Positions 35,569 to 47,619 of a stretch of DNA of 64,000 bases are shown here, piece by piece. Position 1 is the stretch's first letter. Every line of letters starts with the position of its first letter. Below the pieces are notes generated by a model. It saw only the letters and a list, made by a program, of their open reading frames with translations, was not told the origin of the DNA and made no database searches. The DNA comes from Heracleum sosnowskyi (lineage: Eukaryota > Streptophyta > Magnoliopsida > Apiales > Apiaceae), in NCBI GenBank assembly GCA_030848705.1, contig CM061243.1, positions 100,314,436 to 100,378,435 of the forward strand, in the 5' to 3' direction. The position numbers and the translations under genes were made by a program.

Positions 35569-38500
35569 CTAGTCGAAACCAGAGATCATTCCAAGTTCAT
35601 TTACCAGTCTTGTAAAAGTAGCTTCACTCAAAGGTTTGGTGAAGATATCTGCAAGTTGTTGGTCTGTAGACACAAAATGAAGCTCAATGTTTCCTTCTTC
35701 CACATGTTCTCTGATAAAATGATACCTTATGCTGATGTGCTTGGTCATGGAGTGCTGTACTGGATTACCTGTCATAGCAATAGCACTTTGGTTATCACAG
35801 AAAATAGGTATTTTAGAGTACCTCAACCATAATCCAGCAACTGATTCTTCATCCATAGAATCTGTGCACAACAGCTACCAGCAGCTATATACTCTGCTTC
35901 TGCAGTGGATGTGGAAATTGACTTCTGTTTCTTGCTATACCAAGAAACCAATCTGTCACCTAAGAATTGACAGCTTCCACTTGTACTTTTTCTGTCTATC
36001 TTACAGCCTACAAAATCTGCATCAGAGTAACCAATTAGCTTAAACTCTGATTCTCTAGGATACCACAAACCCAAGGTTATGGTTCCTTTGAGATATTTGA
36101 AAATCCTTTTTACAGCTGTTAGATGAGGCTCTCTGGGATCTGCTTGAAATCTTGCACAAAATCATGTGGCATACATGATATCAGGTCTACTTGCTGTGAG
36201 ATACAGAAGAGACCCTATCATGCCTCTATAGGTTGTCATATCCACTGTAGCACCTGTGTCTTTGTCTAGCTTTGTTGCAGTAGCCATGGGAGTTGGAGCA
36301 GATGAACTATCAAGCATACCAAATTTCTTTAGAAGATTTCTGGTATACTTTGCTTGATTGATAAAAATCCCATCATCTGTTTGCTTGACCTGTAAGCCTA
36401 GAAAATAACTAAGCTCTCCCATCATGCTCATTTGGTACCTGGACTGCATAAGCTTTGCAAACTTCTTACAAAGTTTGTCATTAGTAGATCCAAAAATAAT
36501 ATCATCTACATAAATTTGAACTAAAAGCAAATCATCACCAGAATTGAAATAAAACAAGGTTTTATCAATTGTCCCTCTTGTGAACCCACTTTCTAAAAGA
36601 AATTGAGCAAGAGTTTCATACCATGCTCTTGGTGCTTGCTTTAGTCCATATAATGCCTTGTCAAGCCTGTAGACATAATCTGGATGCTTGGGATCTACAA
36701 ATCCTGGTGGTTGTTCAACAAACACTTCTTCTTCAAGCTTCCCATTGAGAAAAGCACTTTTCACATCCATCTGAAAGACTTTAAACTTCTTGTGTGCATC
36801 ATAGGCCAGAAAAATTCTTATGGCCTCCAATCTTGCAACTGGAGCAAAGGTTTCATCATAGTCAATTCCTTCCTGTTGTGAATAACCTTTAGCCACAAGT
36901 CTAGCCTTGTTTCTTGTAATCACACCTTCACTGTCAGTCTTGTTTCTGAAAACCCACTTTGTACCTACAATTGATCTATTATTTGGTCTAGGTACAAGTG
37001 TCCAGACTTCATTTCTTTCAAATTCATTTAACTCTTCTTGCATTGCTGTAATCCAATTAGCATCTTGAAGAGCTTCCTCCACTTTCTTTGGTTCTGTTTG
37101 AGACAAGAAAGCATGATACAGACACTCATTATTTGTTGCACTTCTAGTTCTCACACTAGCATCAGGATCTCCAATTATGAGATCAGGTTTGTGTGCTTGT
37201 GTCCACTTTCTTGCTGTTGGTAAGTGGTTTCTTGCATCATTATTGGATCCTCCCCCTTGATCCATGCTCTCCTGATTCATATGTTGACTTTCTGCAGTAT
37301 CTGAGGCTCCCCCTGAATTGGATGGCTCAGAGTTTGAACTGTCAGAGTTTGAATCAGTTTCCTCAACTGACTCACTTGCTGTGTCTTGTTGAGCTTCTTC
37401 ACGCTCCCCCTCATCTGGTTCTCTATTTTGTTCAATTTGAGAATTTCCAGTTTCTCCAGTATTTACCAGTAGAGGTTCAGAGTATGCTTCGTCAGAGTTT
37501 GTCAGACCAGCTTCATCAGAGTTTACATCATCAGAGAATAAATCTTCATTTTCAAAACGTAGTTGATCATATTCATTTTCATCTTCAAGTCCAGTTATTT
37601 TCTTGTCATCAAATGACACATGTATGGATTCCATGATCACTTTAGTTCTCAGATTGTAGACTCTGAATGCTTTTGTTGACAATGGATAGCCAACAAAGAT
37701 TCCTTCATCAGCTTTTAACTCGAACTTGGTCAACTGTTCAGGATGAGTCTTCAACACAAAGCATTTGCATCCAAATATATGAAAATATTTCAAATTTGGC
37801 TTCTTATTTTTCACCATCTCATATGGTGTTTTCCCATGCTTGTTGATCAGTGTAGCATTTTGAGTAAAACAAGCAGTTTGAACAGCTTCTGCCCAGAAAT
37901 AAGTTGGCAATTTTGCTTCGTCAAGCATAGTTCTGGCTGCTTCAATTAAAGTTCTGTTCTTTCTTTCAACTACACCATTTTGCTGTGGAGTTCCAGGTGC
38001 AGAAAATTCTTGTTTCACTCCTCTTTCCTTGCAGAAAGCTTCCATGATTGAGTTTCTGAATTCAGTTCCATTATCACTCCTTATAATTTTGACTTTGTGT
38101 TGTGATCCTTTGTCCAGTAGATTTACATGATTCATCAGAGTTTGAGCAGTTTCATCCTTCTTTGATAAGAAATACACCCATGTATATCTAGTATATTCAT
38201 CAACAATTACTAGAGCATATTTCTTTCTGCCCATAGACATCACATTCACTGGTCCAAAGAGATCAACATGTAGAAGATGATAAGGTTCCACTACTGAAGA
38301 TTCAGATTTGCTCTTGAAAGATGACTTCCTTTGCTTGGCCTTTTGACAAGAATCACATAGGCCATCTAGACTAAGTATTGATTTTGGGAGTCCCCTTACA
38401 AGATCTTTTCTTATTAGCTCATTGATGTTGTTCAAATTGAGATGAGAGAGCTTCTTATGCCATTTCCAACTCTCTTCATTTGACATTCTTGCAGACAGAC

Positions 38501-38882
38501 ACACTATTTTTCCATCAGAGTTTGTTACTAAACTTGCTTCATAAATGTTGTTGCGCCTGTGTCCAACTAGAACAACTTTTCCAGTAGATTTACTGATAAC
38601 TTCACAGTGTTCAGTATGAAAATCTACATGGTTTCCTCTGTCACAGATTTGACTCACAGATAGCAGATTATGCTTGAGTCCTGAGAATAGAGCTACATTG
38701 GTGATGATGACACTTCCAAGATTGATATTGCCATATCCCATAGTACGTCCTATGTTGCCATCTCCATAGGAAACCTTTGGGCCAGCTTTCTCCTCAAAAT
38801 CTGATAGCAGGGCTTTATTTCCAGTCATGTGTCCTGAGCATCCATTGTCCAAGATGAGGGTGCTCTCTTTTATGCCCTGCAA
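35569..38882 (-). pseudogene. pol: Element B pol, one stop and one frameshift
   Basis: The reading starts at TTGCAGGGC (38882) and runs open for 906 codons. The protease motif reads LILDNGCSGHMTGN, with DNG where DSG is expected. GAG-pre-integrase (HKKLSHLN) and the integrase follow, with HVDLFGP, SDNGTEF and NGVVERKNRTL. The acidic linker is rich in NSD/NSE words. RT has TKWVFRNK, YDETFAPVARLEAIR, QMDVKSAFLNG and YVDDIIFGS. A TGA at 36164-36162 replaces a cysteine codon in the RNase H connection, and a one-base loss near 35830 shifts the last part (STAEAEY before it, TKHISIRYHFIREH after it). Without these lesions the length would be normal. The protein made would lack RNase H. Confidence 0.92.
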
Positions 38883-38892
38883 TCACAACCAA

Positions 38893-41223
38893 TTACAAAG
38901 AGTTAGTTTTAAGGATCCAGACTTGCTTGGATCCTTTGGCTTTCTTAACATTGTTAGCTTTTGCAGCGGAATCACTATCAACAGAGTTTAAACTAACATT
39001 GTCAGACTTTACACTTGCAGAGTTTGCTCTAACCCACTTCAGATTGGGTTTTAGCTCATAGTAGTTGTGATAAATAGCATGATAACTCTTACAAGTATAA
39101 ATAGAATGCCAAGTGCTCCCACAGTGTGTGCATAAAGTCTGTGGTTTAACCCTTACATAATCATTCTTTACTCCTGATGTAGAAGGTAAAGAATTAATAT
39201 CTTTGTTCTTATTGCAAAATCTAGCCTGATGGTTAGTACTACCACAATTATAACATGTTTTCCTTGGAGCAGCAACAGTAGGCAAATGATTATTTCTTTT
39301 ATTTATGACTATCTTTCCATTCCTATTCTTCTTGGACCCTTTTGGTTTCATGGCAGACTTTACTTCTTTGAGCTTATGATTGAACTATTTTTCTGTCATC
39401 AAGCCAACATTAACCTGTTTTTCACAGGTTTTTACTGGCTTTCTAACAGCTTCTAATTCCATAAGATTTTCTGTTATAATATTTTCTTGTCTTTCACAGG
39501 TTTCATCTGATTCCATATCAGCTTCTCTTACTACAACAGATTTTAACTTATTGGTCTCTAGAACAAATTTCACAGGTTTAAGTTGTGGTTTAACCTTAAC
39601 CTTGTCTTTAAACCTAAGTTCATCATTTTCACAATAGCCTAAACCTACAGAATCTGTCTGAAACACTTGATGAGTGTCTCTTCCAGAGTTTGTCCAAGTC
39701 TTGATTATTTTTCTTTCTTTTTCTAGATCAGATTCTAGCTGCTTATATCTCTTAGTCAACTCATGTTCAACATAAACAGCATCATCTCTTTCTTTTTGAA
39801 TCTGCTTCATATTTTCAAGTTCTCCTTCAAGAAATTTGTTTCTATCTTTAAGACCTAGATTCTCAGCTTTGATTCTTTCATTTTCTAAAGTCTGATCCCT
39901 ATAACTAATATGTATGCTTTTAAGATAAATTCTCAATTCAGATATATTATCAGTATCATAAGCATAAGTTGTTAGGGGTACCTTGTTTTCAGATGATTCA
40001 GCCTCATCTTTGACAGTTGCCATAAGAGCATAATTTACTGCATCATCAGAGTCTGAAGTATCTGCCCAGTCTTTGCCTTTAGAGATGAGTGCTTTCTCAG
40101 ATTTTCCTTTCTTGCACTCTGGAGCATAGTGACCCATCTCCTTACACTTGTAGCACTGGATCTCAGACTTGTCTTTCTTTCCAGACTTTGTATTTCCTCC
40201 ATCAGACTTTCTGAAATTTCTCTTATCAGAGTTTGAATCTTTTCTGGAGAATCTCTTTCCTTTCTTGAAGTTCTTGAATCCCATCTTCTTGAAAGTCTTC
40301 ACCATTAAAGCAGCCATTCTCATCATCTCTTCTTCATCATCCTCAGAATCAGAAGCTTCATCATCAGTGTTTGAGCCATCATCAGAGTTTGATGACTCAG
40401 TATCAGATTTAATGACTAAAGCCTTTCCTTTGGCTTTCCTCCTTGATGATTCCTTCTTGACAGGCTTCTCTTCAACTTTGAGAGCAACAGATTTTGTCTT
40501 CTTTCCAGATCTTTTGTTTCTTTGATCTATCTCCAGTTCATGAGTTTTGAGCAACTCATAGATTTCATCAAGATCTGTTTCTGCAAGATCATAATTGTCT
40601 CTGATTGTTGTCGCCTTTAAATCCCATCTTTCAGGTAGGGATAAGAGAAACTTGAGATTCGACTCTTCAAGTTCATATTCTTTATCAACCAGGGACAAAT
40701 CATTCAACAATTTACAGAACCTGTCATATGTCTCAGTCAAAGTTTCATTATATCTTGAATCAAAGTGTTCATACTCCTGTGTGAGTATGGTTTTCCTGTT
40801 CTTCTTTATGGCGCTCGTTCCTTGACACCTAACTTCTAAAGCATCCCAAATCTCCTTGGCAGTTTTACAGCCAATAACTCTGTTAGACATAACATTGTCT
40901 AAAGCACTGTGGAGTAGATGTCTAACTTTTGCATCCTTTGCAATTGATGAGATGTCCTCAGGAGTCATATCTTTCTTTTCCTTTGGAACAGTCTTTTGTT
41001 CTTGACCATCAACAACAGGAGACAATTTAGTCGGCATATGAGGACCATCATTGATTCTATCAAGGTATTCTGGATCTGTGGCTTCTAAAAACATGGTCAT
41101 CTTTACCTTCCATATTGGATATTCCACAAGTCTGAGAATTGGAACCCTGATTGCCTCATATCGACTTATAGAAGCTGATTGAACCTTTTGAGCATTGGAA
41201 CCTACCTGGTTGTTATCAGTCAT
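38893..41223 (-). pseudogene. gag: Element B gag, with one in-frame TAG
   Basis: The start is MTDNNQVGSNAQKVQSASIS at 41223. The copia gag core (WKVKMTMFLEATDPEYLD; KEIWDALEVRCQGT; YDRFCKLLNDLSLV; LKFLLSLPERW) fills residues 40-230. An acidic stretch (SNSDDGSNTDDEASDSEDDEE) lies near 280-300, the CCHC knuckle CYKCKEMGHYAPEC near 362, and a coiled coil at about 440-520. A TAG at 39387-39385 interrupts after residue 612. The same frame then continues with two more Cys/His patterns (CYNCGSTNHQARFC and CTHCGSTWHSIYTC) and ends at TAA 38895-38893 after QVWILK. Gag in the first open part alone has everything needed to form particles, so it may still be useful. Confidence 0.88.
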
Positions 41224-41271
41224 GATTATACTTGTGTTTGAATCGATAAACTGTATATATTAAACAGCCTT

Positions 41272-41284
41272 GGCTCTGATACCA
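41272..41284 (-). other. Element B primer binding site (tRNA-iMet)
   Basis: The element strand reads TGGTATCAGAGCC two bases inside the 5' LTR end. Confidence 0.95.
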
Positions 41285-41286
41285 AT

Positions 41287-41805
41287 TGTTAGGCCAGATA
41301 TACACAAAATATAATCAATATATGAATAATAATAACAATTAAGAACACTGTTTATGAATCAACTGTTGAATTATATAAATAATTCTCCTCTTAGTGATGT
41401 TAATGAATCACAAGAGCTGCTAGGTTACAAGAATAATGTTTTCAATAATTGCGTCCCTTCTAGGGATAACCTATCTGTGTTTATATAGTACACAGTTACA
41501 CAATCCTTATCTAATTGATACTCCTATAAATTAGCTATACAATTATTATCAATTAAGGATTGCTTCAGTCTTCTGTCCAGTTTCCTTAGCTGTATCAATA
41601 TATTCTGCTTCTTTCCATCTTCAGAATATATTGCTTCTAGAATCTTCATGATTTGCACCGACAGCTAAATCAACTTTCACCCCGTCAGACTTTAACAAAC
41701 TCTGACTGGCTTCCAGTAAACTCTGATAAGTACTTCAGGCTAAACTCTGAACAGTACCTGTTACTTAAACACTGATTAAACAAACATCAGCAATTATATC
41801 TAACA
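41287..41805 (-). repeat. Element B 5' LTR (519 bp)
   Basis: It appears identical to 29840-30358. In element orientation the three CAGAGTTT boxes (about 41749, 41725 and 41704) lie 56-108 bp from the 5' end, well upstream of the TATATAAAC box (41488-41480). Confidence 0.97.
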
Positions 41806-41810
41806 GTTAC

Positions 41811-42242
41811 TGTCCTAAAGCTTCGACAGTAAGATTACAAGAAGACAAAATGTTGCAAGTCAAGACAGCATATTCACTCTGACAGCAACATTGGCGGAAG
41901 ACTACGCGACATCAACTTTAGCCCTCGACAGCAAGCTTGGAAACCTCGACAGCACACTATGCGGGGAACTCCTACTGTCACCAAAAGCACATTCCTGTGA
42001 CAGCAAGCTATGTGGCAAAAGTAACTGTCTCGAGAAAGACCCTTGTTCTAAGTATCTTTCTCAGTCAAATCCCGTGACAGTTTCAATGTTCAAGAAACAG
42101 GCGTGTTGCAGTATCCCTAAGTTGCACCAAGTCTGCAAGACTACGACAGAAGCTTCAAGCACTGCAAAACAAAAGCGAATCAATTCAAGAGCAAGGTCAA
42201 GTCTTTATTTGCTGAATTGCTTAAGCTGGAAATAGAATGAAT
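41811..42242 (+). repeat. Element C 5' LTR, second segment, truncated
   Basis: It matches 53675-54102 of the 3' LTR and stops at GAATGAAT, where a deletion joins it to gag. It is full of GACAGC, GACAGT and ACTGTC boxes. The open frame 41891-42235 is LTR sequence and not a gene. Confidence 0.9.
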
Positions 42243-43700
42243 GAACCCAAACAGGTTCAGAGATTTGAGAAAGGAACTGGTGGATACTCTAAGAAGAATC
42301 AAGGTAGAGCCTATGTGGCTGAAGAAAAGTGTTGGGATGAGTCTGATGATGAAGATGAAGAAGAATATGTCAACCTAGCTCTCATGGCTAGCACTGATGA
42401 AGTAACATCAACATCTTCAAGTCAGGTACCTTCACTTGTCTTACTTGATATGTTCATTGATGAGTATAAGAAAACCATTAAAGACTTAAGTGCTGAAATG
42501 TTCAATGTCTATACTAGCTTATCTGCTGCCAATGAGGAGATCACTAGGCTGAGTAAGCTAAATGAAACACTAAAGTCTGAAAATGAATCTCTTGTTCTCA
42601 AAACCAGTTCACTAGACTCTTTAGCTCAGGAGAATGCTAAACTTAAAAATGAATTGAAATGTGCTAAAGAGGTTGAGGAATTCCTGAGAAACGAGATTGC
42701 TGAAAATGAATTTAAAATCAAGGCTTATAAAAACTCATCAAAGATAGTTCAGGATTACAATGATAAGCATACATAAAATCAGTCAGTTGGTATAGGTTTT
42801 TCATATGGTAGAAGACCTGGAAAGGAAACTGTGATTCAAGATTGTTCTGGAAATGCTGCTGTCAAACCCACCATTCTCAAGAAAGTTAAAACTCCCATTT
42901 TCAAAGCTGCAGAAATTGAGTTTGATGAAGAAGCCATGCTCATCAAACAAGAAATTCTTGATGAGGATGAAGGTGTTGACAGCACATTCAAGGATGGAAA
43001 GGATACTGTCACAATCCCCAAGACAGTAAACTTACCAAGCAATCAGACAGTAAGTTCCAAAGATACTGTCAAGAATGGTTCCAAGACAGTAACTTTAAAA
43101 CCTTCTGTCAAGACAGTAGGAATAAAAGATACTGTCAAGGAAAGTTTGACAGCAACTTCTGAACATACTGTCAATCCAGTAACTCCCAAGTCTAAGAATA
43201 GGAATGGAAAGGTAGGAGTCAACAAAGGAAATGGATACACTAATGTTGGAGGTGCTTCTAGGAAACTATGCAATAACTGTGGATGTACTCATCACTTAAC
43301 ACATGTTTGTAAGAAACCAATTGAGGATAAGGTCAATACAACTGAACTCAATGGTAACTTACACAGAACCCCCCTTATGCATAGAACTATGAGTGTCTGT
43401 AATAACATTGAATGTATGCCATGCAAAATTACTGCCATGAGTACATGCTTTAACTTACCTATTCTCACTACTGAAAAATGTTCATACATAAACACTGTTG
43501 AGACTTCTGAGCCTGCTGGCAACAGCAAAAAGGCTCCATCCACTAAGAAAAGGACCAAGTCCACTTCTAAACCTAAGTGGGTGAAAAGAGAAGTCAAACA
43601 GGAGATTACTGATAATGCTTGTGACTTTATGACTGAAAGAAACTCAGGAGACACTGAAACTACAGGACCCAACAAGGATTGGGTACCATATACATCTTAG
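42243..43700 (+). pseudogene. gag: Element C gag, C-terminal half
   Basis: The segment begins just after where the first zinc knuckle would be (EPKQVQ here, KKPKQVKK in A). It carries the acidic EEKCWDESDDEDEEEY and a coiled coil (about residues 75-165). A TAA at 42774-42776 breaks the frame once. The part after it has at least six DTV/KTV words in 70 residues (about 42995-43175), each written by a GATACTGTC or AAGACAGTA box, and a Cys/His pattern, CNNCGCTHHLTHVC. It ends at TAG 43698-43700 after DWVPYTS. It has no start codon of its own from the parent gene. Confidence 0.85.
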
Positions 43701-43712
43701 ACACATTCTGTT

Positions 43713-46700
43713 TTGCAGGGCAAGAAGAAAGATCAAGTCATGTGGATCATTGACAGTGGTTGCTCAAGGCACATGACAGGTGATAAAGCCTTGCTATCAC
43801 ATTATGTTGAGAAAGCTGGCCCAATCATAACCTTTGGAGACAACAGCAAGGGTTACACAGTGGGATATGGCTGTCTAGAAATTGGAAATGTTGTCATTGA
43901 AGATATTGCTCTTGTGGATGGATTGAAGCACAATCTACTCAGTGTCAGCCAATTCAGTGACAGGGAATTCAAGGTTGATTTTGACATGATGTTGTGTAAC
44001 ATCTATCACAAGAAGAATAGTAGCCTCTCTCTAAAAGGGGTTAGAAAAGGAAGCTTGTTTGTTGCTGACTTAAATTCAACAAAGAAGGATAAGGTTTACT
44101 GCTTTTACAGTAAAGCTACTGTTGGTGACAGTATGCTTTGGCACAGGAAGCTCTCACATCTCAACTTCAAGACAATGAATATTCTGATGAAGAAGGAGTT
44201 AGTGAGAGGTTTGCCCCAACAGGAATTCTATCAAGAAGGACTGTGTGAAGATTGTCAAATGGGCAAACTGAGAAGAGCTGTGCACAAGTCCAAGCAAATG
44301 AACACCAACATTGAAGCACTCAAGTTGATACACATGGATCTCTTTGGACCAGTCAATGTACCATCAATGGCCAAGAAGAGATATGCCTTAGTAATGGTGG
44401 ATGATTACTCAAGGTACACTTGGGTGAAGTTTCTTGAATCCAAAGATGAAGCTGCTCAAGTGATTATTGATCAAGTCAGAATTCTTGATAGAACTCCAAA
44501 CTGAAAAGTTCAAATCTTGAGGAGTGACAATGGTACAGAATTCAAAAATGCCACTCTTGGAAATTTCTGTAAAGATGAAGGAATTGTATAACAATTCTCT
44601 GCTGCAAGAACTCCACATCAGAATGGAGTTGTAGAGAGAAAGAACAGGACTCTCATTGAAGCAGCTAGAACTATGTTGCATGATGCCAAACTGCCAACAT
44701 ATTTCTGGGCTGAAGCTATCAACACAGCCTGTTATACTCAGAACAGAACCATGATCAACAAGACTCATGCAAGTACACCTTACTGTCTTTTAACTGGAAA
44801 GAAACCTACTGTCAAATATTTTCATGTGTTTGGGAGCAAATGTTTTATGATGAAGGATAACCATGAGAAGAGAGGAAAATTTGACACCAAGGCTTTTGAA
44901 GGACTATTCATGGGTTACAGCACAGAAAGGACTGCCTATAGAGTTTATGTTATGGAACACAGGATTATTGAAGAAAGTGTTAATGTCACATTTGATGAAA
45001 CCAAGTTTCCAGGACTGCATGACGAAGGAAAGATGCAGACATTCAGATTTGAGAATCAAGGATACTTGGAAGCTGAGGAAATTGTGGATGAAGAACCTAG
45101 CTTCACTCAAATTGTTGAAGTTGATAAAGATACTGTCAATACCTCTACTGTCAACCAAACTCCAGCTCAGTCACAGACCATAACCTCTAACATTCATGAA
45201 AGTGGTGACTCTGGAGACAATGAAGAACATGGTGAAGACAATGGAATTGGTGATCATTCAACTCAACAAACTGAAGCAAATGTTCCTGTACAGTCAAGTC
45301 GCTTGCCCAGAATCACCAAGTGGAACAAGGATCACTCAAGTGACCTCATCATTGGTGACCCTAATTCTGGAGTGAGGACAAGGAACAAAGTCTCTGCTGA
45401 CAGCATGTTTTCATGCTTCCTGTCTCAAATGGAACCCAAGACAACTGATGAAGCATTGTTGGATTCTGACTGGGTGACAGCCATGCAAGAAGAGCTAAAT
45501 CAGTTTGAAAGGAACAATGTATGGAAGCTAGTTCCAAGACCTAAGGGAAAGTCGGTCATTGAGACCAAATGGGTTTTCAGAAACAAGCTTGATGAAAATG
45601 GATCAGTGACAAGAAACAAAGCAAGGCTAGTAGCTAAGGGTTACTGTCAACAGGAGGGAATAGATTATGATGAGACTTTTGCACCTGTTGCAAGACTTGA
45701 AGCTATAAGAATCTTTCTAGCCTATGCTGCACACTGCAACTTCAAAGTATTTCAGATGGATGTCAAAAGTGCCTTCCTAAATGGAGAATTGGAAGAAGAA
45801 ATGTATGTTGAACAACCACCAGGGTTTGAGGATGCTGAAGTGTATGATTTTGTATACAAACTTTTCAAAGCTTTGTATGGACTAAAGCAAGCACCCAGGG
45901 CTTGGTATGACACACTCTCCACTTTTCTCTTGGACAATCAGTTTACTAGAGGAGTTGTGGACAAGACACTTTTCTACAAACACCATGACAAGGACATCAT
46001 TCTGGTACAAATCTATGTGGATGATATCATTTTTGGTTCAACAAATGAGAGGCTGTGTGAGAAGTTTTCCTCTCTCATGAGTAACAAATATGAGATGAGT
46101 ATGATGGGAGAATTGTCATTCTTTCTGGGATTACAAATTCTTCAACAATCTGATGGAATCTTCATTTGTCAAGCTAAATACATCAAGGAACTTCTCAGAA
46201 AGTTCAACTTGGAAGATTCATCACCTGCAAAGACACCAATGTCCACCTCAACCAGTCTGGATCTTGATCCTAAAGGGAAGAAAGTTGACTCAAGCACCTA
46301 TAGAGGCATGATAGGATCTCTCCTATACCTAACTGCTAGCAGACCTGACATCATGTTTGCTACATGTCTCTGTGCAAGGTTTCAGAGTGATCCAAAGGAG
46401 TCTCACTTAGTAGCCATCAAGAGAATCTTTAGATACCTAAAAGGCACTCCTAACCTAGGTCTTTGGTATCCCAAGAACACTAGATTTGATCTAATTGGCT
46501 ACTCAGACTCAGACTATGCTGGATGCAAGATTGACAGAAAGAGTACTACTGGTAGCTGTCAATTTCTTGGTGGAAGATTGGTCTCATGGTTTAGCAAGAA
46601 GCAGCATTCAGTTTCTACCTCAACTGCAGAAGCTGAGTATATTGCTGCAGGCAGTTGCTGTGCACAAATTCTATGGATGAAGAATCAACTTCTGGATTAT

Positions 46701-46961
46701 GGTCTAGTGTTAAGTGAAATTCCAATCTACTGTGACAACACTAGTGCCATAGCCATTTCAGACAATCCAGTTCAACACTCTAGGACAAAGCACATTGATA
46801 TAAGACATCACTTTATCAGAGAGCATGTTGAACAAGGAACTGTGAAGCTGATCTATGTCCCAACTGACAAGCAACTTGCTGACATCTTCACTAAGCCATT
46901 GGATGAAGCAACCTTCAACAGGTTGGTAAGTGAATTGGGAATGCTGAACCTGGTATGTTGA
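43713..46961 (+). pseudogene. pol: Element C pol, two in-frame stops in integrase
   Basis: It begins at TTGCAGGGC with WIIDSGCSRHMTGD (protease), then HRKLSHLN and HMDLFGP. TGA (44502-44504) and TAA (44589-44591) lie within the integrase core, on either side of SDNGTEF. After NGVVERKNRTL the frame is open to 46961 and includes RT (TKWVFRNK, YDETFAPVARLEAIR, QMDVKSAFLNG, YVDDIIFGS) and RNase H (DYAGCKIDRKSTTG, STAEAEY, TKHIDIRHHF). The linker at about 45128-45152 has two ACTGTC boxes. It is in frame with gag. Two stops make it non-functional, but the RT-RNase H part is well kept. Confidence 0.92.
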
Positions 46962-47367
46962 TTTACTCAGTTTTCTATAATTCCAAATTCTCTAATGAAG
47001 CTCATGACAGCAACTTCAAACCTGTTGTCAAGAGAAGTTATTGTCTACTTGGTCTATGTCTGTTATGTGACAGCATCTGTTGATTTGACTTTTCATGTCA
47101 GTATTTTGTGCCAGTCTCATACTTTTAAACCGTGTATGACATTAATGTGGTTACTTGTTAAATTTGAGAGATAAAAATCTGTTCCATTGGACTTTCACAC
47201 CTTTTTGCATTAATCTGTAGGATTAAAGGAGGACACGACCATTAATTACTTTTGTGGTAGTTGTATGGGTACTCTATCTGTTGACCATTAGACTTTAATC
47301 CTTAGACGGTTTTGCCTATAAATTAACCTTAGGTTTCACCAGTCTGCTCTCAGTTTTAAAGTAAATA
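46962..47367 (+). promoter_or_regulatory. Element C spacer, first part, with TATA box for the small ORF
   Basis: TATAAAT at 47317-47323 lies about 50 bp before the ATG of the 83-aa ORF. GACAGC/CTGTCA boxes occur at about 46987, 47025, 47080 and 47097. The promoter role is inferred. Confidence 0.45.
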
Positions 47368-47619
47368 ATGGAAAACAAAGTAGGAATTGAAGTAGGGCTA
47401 AAACGGTGCGATAGTGAACCCGACAGTGAAGAGATTGATGAGATCTTCGAGATGCTGTTGGACGCCATCGATGAGATAGATGAAGACAAGAAACAGGAAG
47501 AGGAGGCCAAGGCTCAGGAAGAAGAGAAAGAGCTTCAGGCACTTCTCAAGGAAGAAGGTCGCTCTGAAGAGGAAATTAAGGCAGAGACGTTAGAACTAGT
47601 TGATAAAATCATAGAATAA
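47368..47619 (+). CDS. Small acidic helical ORF inside element C (83 aa)
   Basis: MENKVGIEVGLKRCDSEPDS is followed by an almost purely charged helix rich in Glu, Asp and Lys (EEIDEIFEMLLDAIDEIDED and onward), likely a coiled coil. It has its own TATA box 50 bp upstream and an AATAATAAA poly(A)-like word about 25 bp after the stop, so it looks like a miniature gene in the pol-ORF3 spacer. A and B have no such ORF in their spacers. I do not recognise the family. It could be a captured host fragment or a by-product of low-complexity sequence. The absence of stops in an otherwise damaged element is notable but not decisive at this length. Confidence 0.45.
   Translation: MENKVGIEVGLKRCDSEPDSEEIDEIFEMLLDAIDEIDEDKKQEEEAKAQEEEKELQALLKEEGRSEEEIKAETLELVDKIIE

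Larger units (their letters stand above)
29840..41805 (-). mobile_element. Copia element B, full-length and very young, inserted in the LTR of C
   Basis: The element is 11966 bp with two 519-bp LTRs that I read as identical, a perfect five-base target duplication, a primer site, gag, pol, a 1.4-kb spacer, an open 1187-codon ORF3 and a polypurine tract. Identical LTRs mean very recent insertion. Even so, gag-pol contains stops and a frameshift, so it probably moved with proteins supplied by a relative. Confidence 0.97.

Noticed and set aside
37193..37636. 147-aa plus-strand frame
   Set aside because: It is antisense to the pol linker of element B, is rich in Leu/Ser/His from antisense acidic codons, and has no promoter.
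40169..40525. 118-aa Ser/Phe-rich plus-strand frame
   Set aside because: It is antisense to the gag acidic region of element B.
41891..42235. 114-aa open frame, repeated at 53752-54096
   Set aside because: Both copies lie in the LTRs of element C at matching places. The frame is LTR sequence with GACAGC boxes, not a duplicated gene.
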